7,621 bases of DNA from Victivallales bacterium. GTDB taxonomy: Bacteria > Verrucomicrobiota > Lentisphaeria > Oligosphaerales > Oligosphaeraceae. A model generated the notes under the pieces. The model saw nothing but the letters and a program-made list of their open reading frames with translations. It was not told the DNA's origin and ran no database searches. The position numbers and the translations under genes were made by a program. The stretch lies in assembly GCA_900771165.1 (NCBI GenBank), contig CAAGMX010000089.1, positions 1-7,621 on the forward strand. Direction: 5' to 3'. Positions 7,269 to 7,621 of the stretch are shown here, piece by piece. Position 1 is the first letter of the stretch. Each line of letters opens with the position of its first letter.

Positions 7269-7300
7269 GGGATCCGTGCCATCCCTTCCTTTTTTTTCTT
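7269..7300 (+). terminator. Terminator-like hairpin plus U tract inside the gdhA leader
   Basis: GGGAT (7269-7273) pairs with ATCCC (7281-7285) around a 7-nt loop and is followed by TTCCTTTTTTTTCTT, which contains eight T in a row. It lies after the predicted promoter and before gdhA, so it would act as an attenuator or pause site. A competing pairing exists downstream: GGGGAT (7315-7320) can pair with ATCCCC (7332-7337), or with the ATCCC arm of this hairpin. The 5-bp stem is short, so termination strength is doubtful. Confidence 0.35.
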
Positions 7301-7343
7301 GTGCCGGAAACCCGGGGGATTGCGGGGCATCATCCCCTCTGTT

Positions 7344-7349
7344 AAGGAG
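7344..7349 (+). promoter_or_regulatory. Ribosome binding site of gdhA
   Basis: AAGGAG stands 12 nt before the ATG at 7362. It supports this start over the in-frame ATG at 7203. The spacer is slightly long. The segment just upstream can fold (GGGG at 7324-7327 with CCCC at 7334-7337). Confidence 0.7.
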
Positions 7350-7361
7350 TCCCTCGAAGAC

Positions 7362-7621
7362 ATGAGCAAGTACATTGAGACCATCCTCCAGGATGTCCGT
7401 GCCAAGAACGCCGATCAGCCCGAATTTCTGCAGGCGGTGGAAGAAGTCCTGACCACCCTGGCCCCGGTGATCGACGCCAATCCCGACTACCAGCGCTATG
7501 CGGTGCTGGAGCGTCTGGTGGAGCCTGAGCGCACCATCCTGTTCCGGGTTCCCTGGGTGGATGACACGGGGGCTGTGCGGGTGAACCGCGGCTACCGGGT
7601 GCAGTTCAACTCCGCCATCGG
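7362..7621 (+). CDS. gdhA: NAD(P)-dependent glutamate dehydrogenase, N-terminal part (cut by window edge)
   Basis: The first 86 residues of a class I hexameric glutamate dehydrogenase, which interconverts glutamate and 2-oxoglutarate plus ammonium in the cytoplasm. Diagnostic blocks are EFLQAVEEVL (21-30), LERLVEPERTILFRVPWVDD (49-68) and VNRGYRVQFNSAI (74-86), the run leading into the substrate-binding PYKGG motif that lies just outside the window. The start at 7362 gives the usual N-terminal length (about 24 residues before QAV) and has an AAGGAG site. The reading frame stays open upstream to an ATG at 7203, but that extension is unlike any GDH and begins before the predicted transcription start. 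NAD versus NADP preference cannot be judged from this part. It is probably under the sigma-54 promoter at 7186. Confidence 0.95.
   Translation, partial: MSKYIETILQDVRAKNADQPEFLQAVEEVLTTLAPVIDANPDYQRYAVLERLVEPERTILFRVPWVDDTGAVRVNRGYRVQFNSAI

Noticed and set aside
7203..7361. 53-codon in-frame upstream extension of gdhA
   Set aside because: It encodes a Pro/Phe-rich stretch unrelated to GDH, starts before the predicted transcription start, and AAGGAG supports the ATG at 7362.

Overview
This is a GC-rich bacterial window with strong G/C preference at third codon positions. It most likely comes from an obligately anaerobic, fermentative bacterium, because it encodes a soluble NAD-linked [FeFe]-hydrogenase next to a hexameric glutamate dehydrogenase. 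A high-GC member of the Synergistota or a related clostridial or deltaproteobacterial lineage would fit, but the sequence alone does not settle the taxon.

Layout: On the minus strand (4381 down to 161) lies a tight operon, hydC-hydB-hydA. It encodes a NuoE-like [2Fe-2S] subunit, a NuoF-like flavin/NADH subunit and the H-cluster catalytic subunit, and ends in an intrinsic terminator (6-55). Upstream of it, after a 317-bp G/C-tract-rich gap, is a same-strand gene (6204 down to 4699) for a NifA-type GAF/AAA+/Fis activator of sigma-54 promoters. Divergent from this regulator is a short gene (6545-7102) that resembles the C-terminal GXGXG domain of glutamate synthase but lacks a central block. After a 259-bp regulatory region comes the start of gdhA (7362 to the window edge).

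The most striking content is between the genes. Three sigma-54 (-24/-12) promoter sequences with exact GG-N10-GC spacing sit before the regulator gene (minus strand), the GXGXG gene (plus strand) and gdhA (plus strand). The first two share an identical 19-bp core and form a perfect inverted repeat. Two copies of a three-half-site element, TGTAA-N16/18-TTACA-N5-TGTAA, sit upstream of these promoters: one lies midway between the divergent pair and one lies ahead of gdhA. The outer half-sites are about three helical turns apart in both copies. I read this as a self-contained, autoregulated sigma-54 circuit controlling glutamate metabolism genes, with the encoded NifA-like protein as its probable activator.

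How it may work together: glutamate dehydrogenase can release reducing equivalents from glutamate as NAD(P)H, and the HydABC-type hydrogenase can dispose of NADH (with reduced ferredoxin if bifurcating) as H2. No sigma-54 promoter or operator copy is visible directly before hydC. A regulatory link to the hydrogenase would therefore depend on read-through from the regulator gene, and remains inference.
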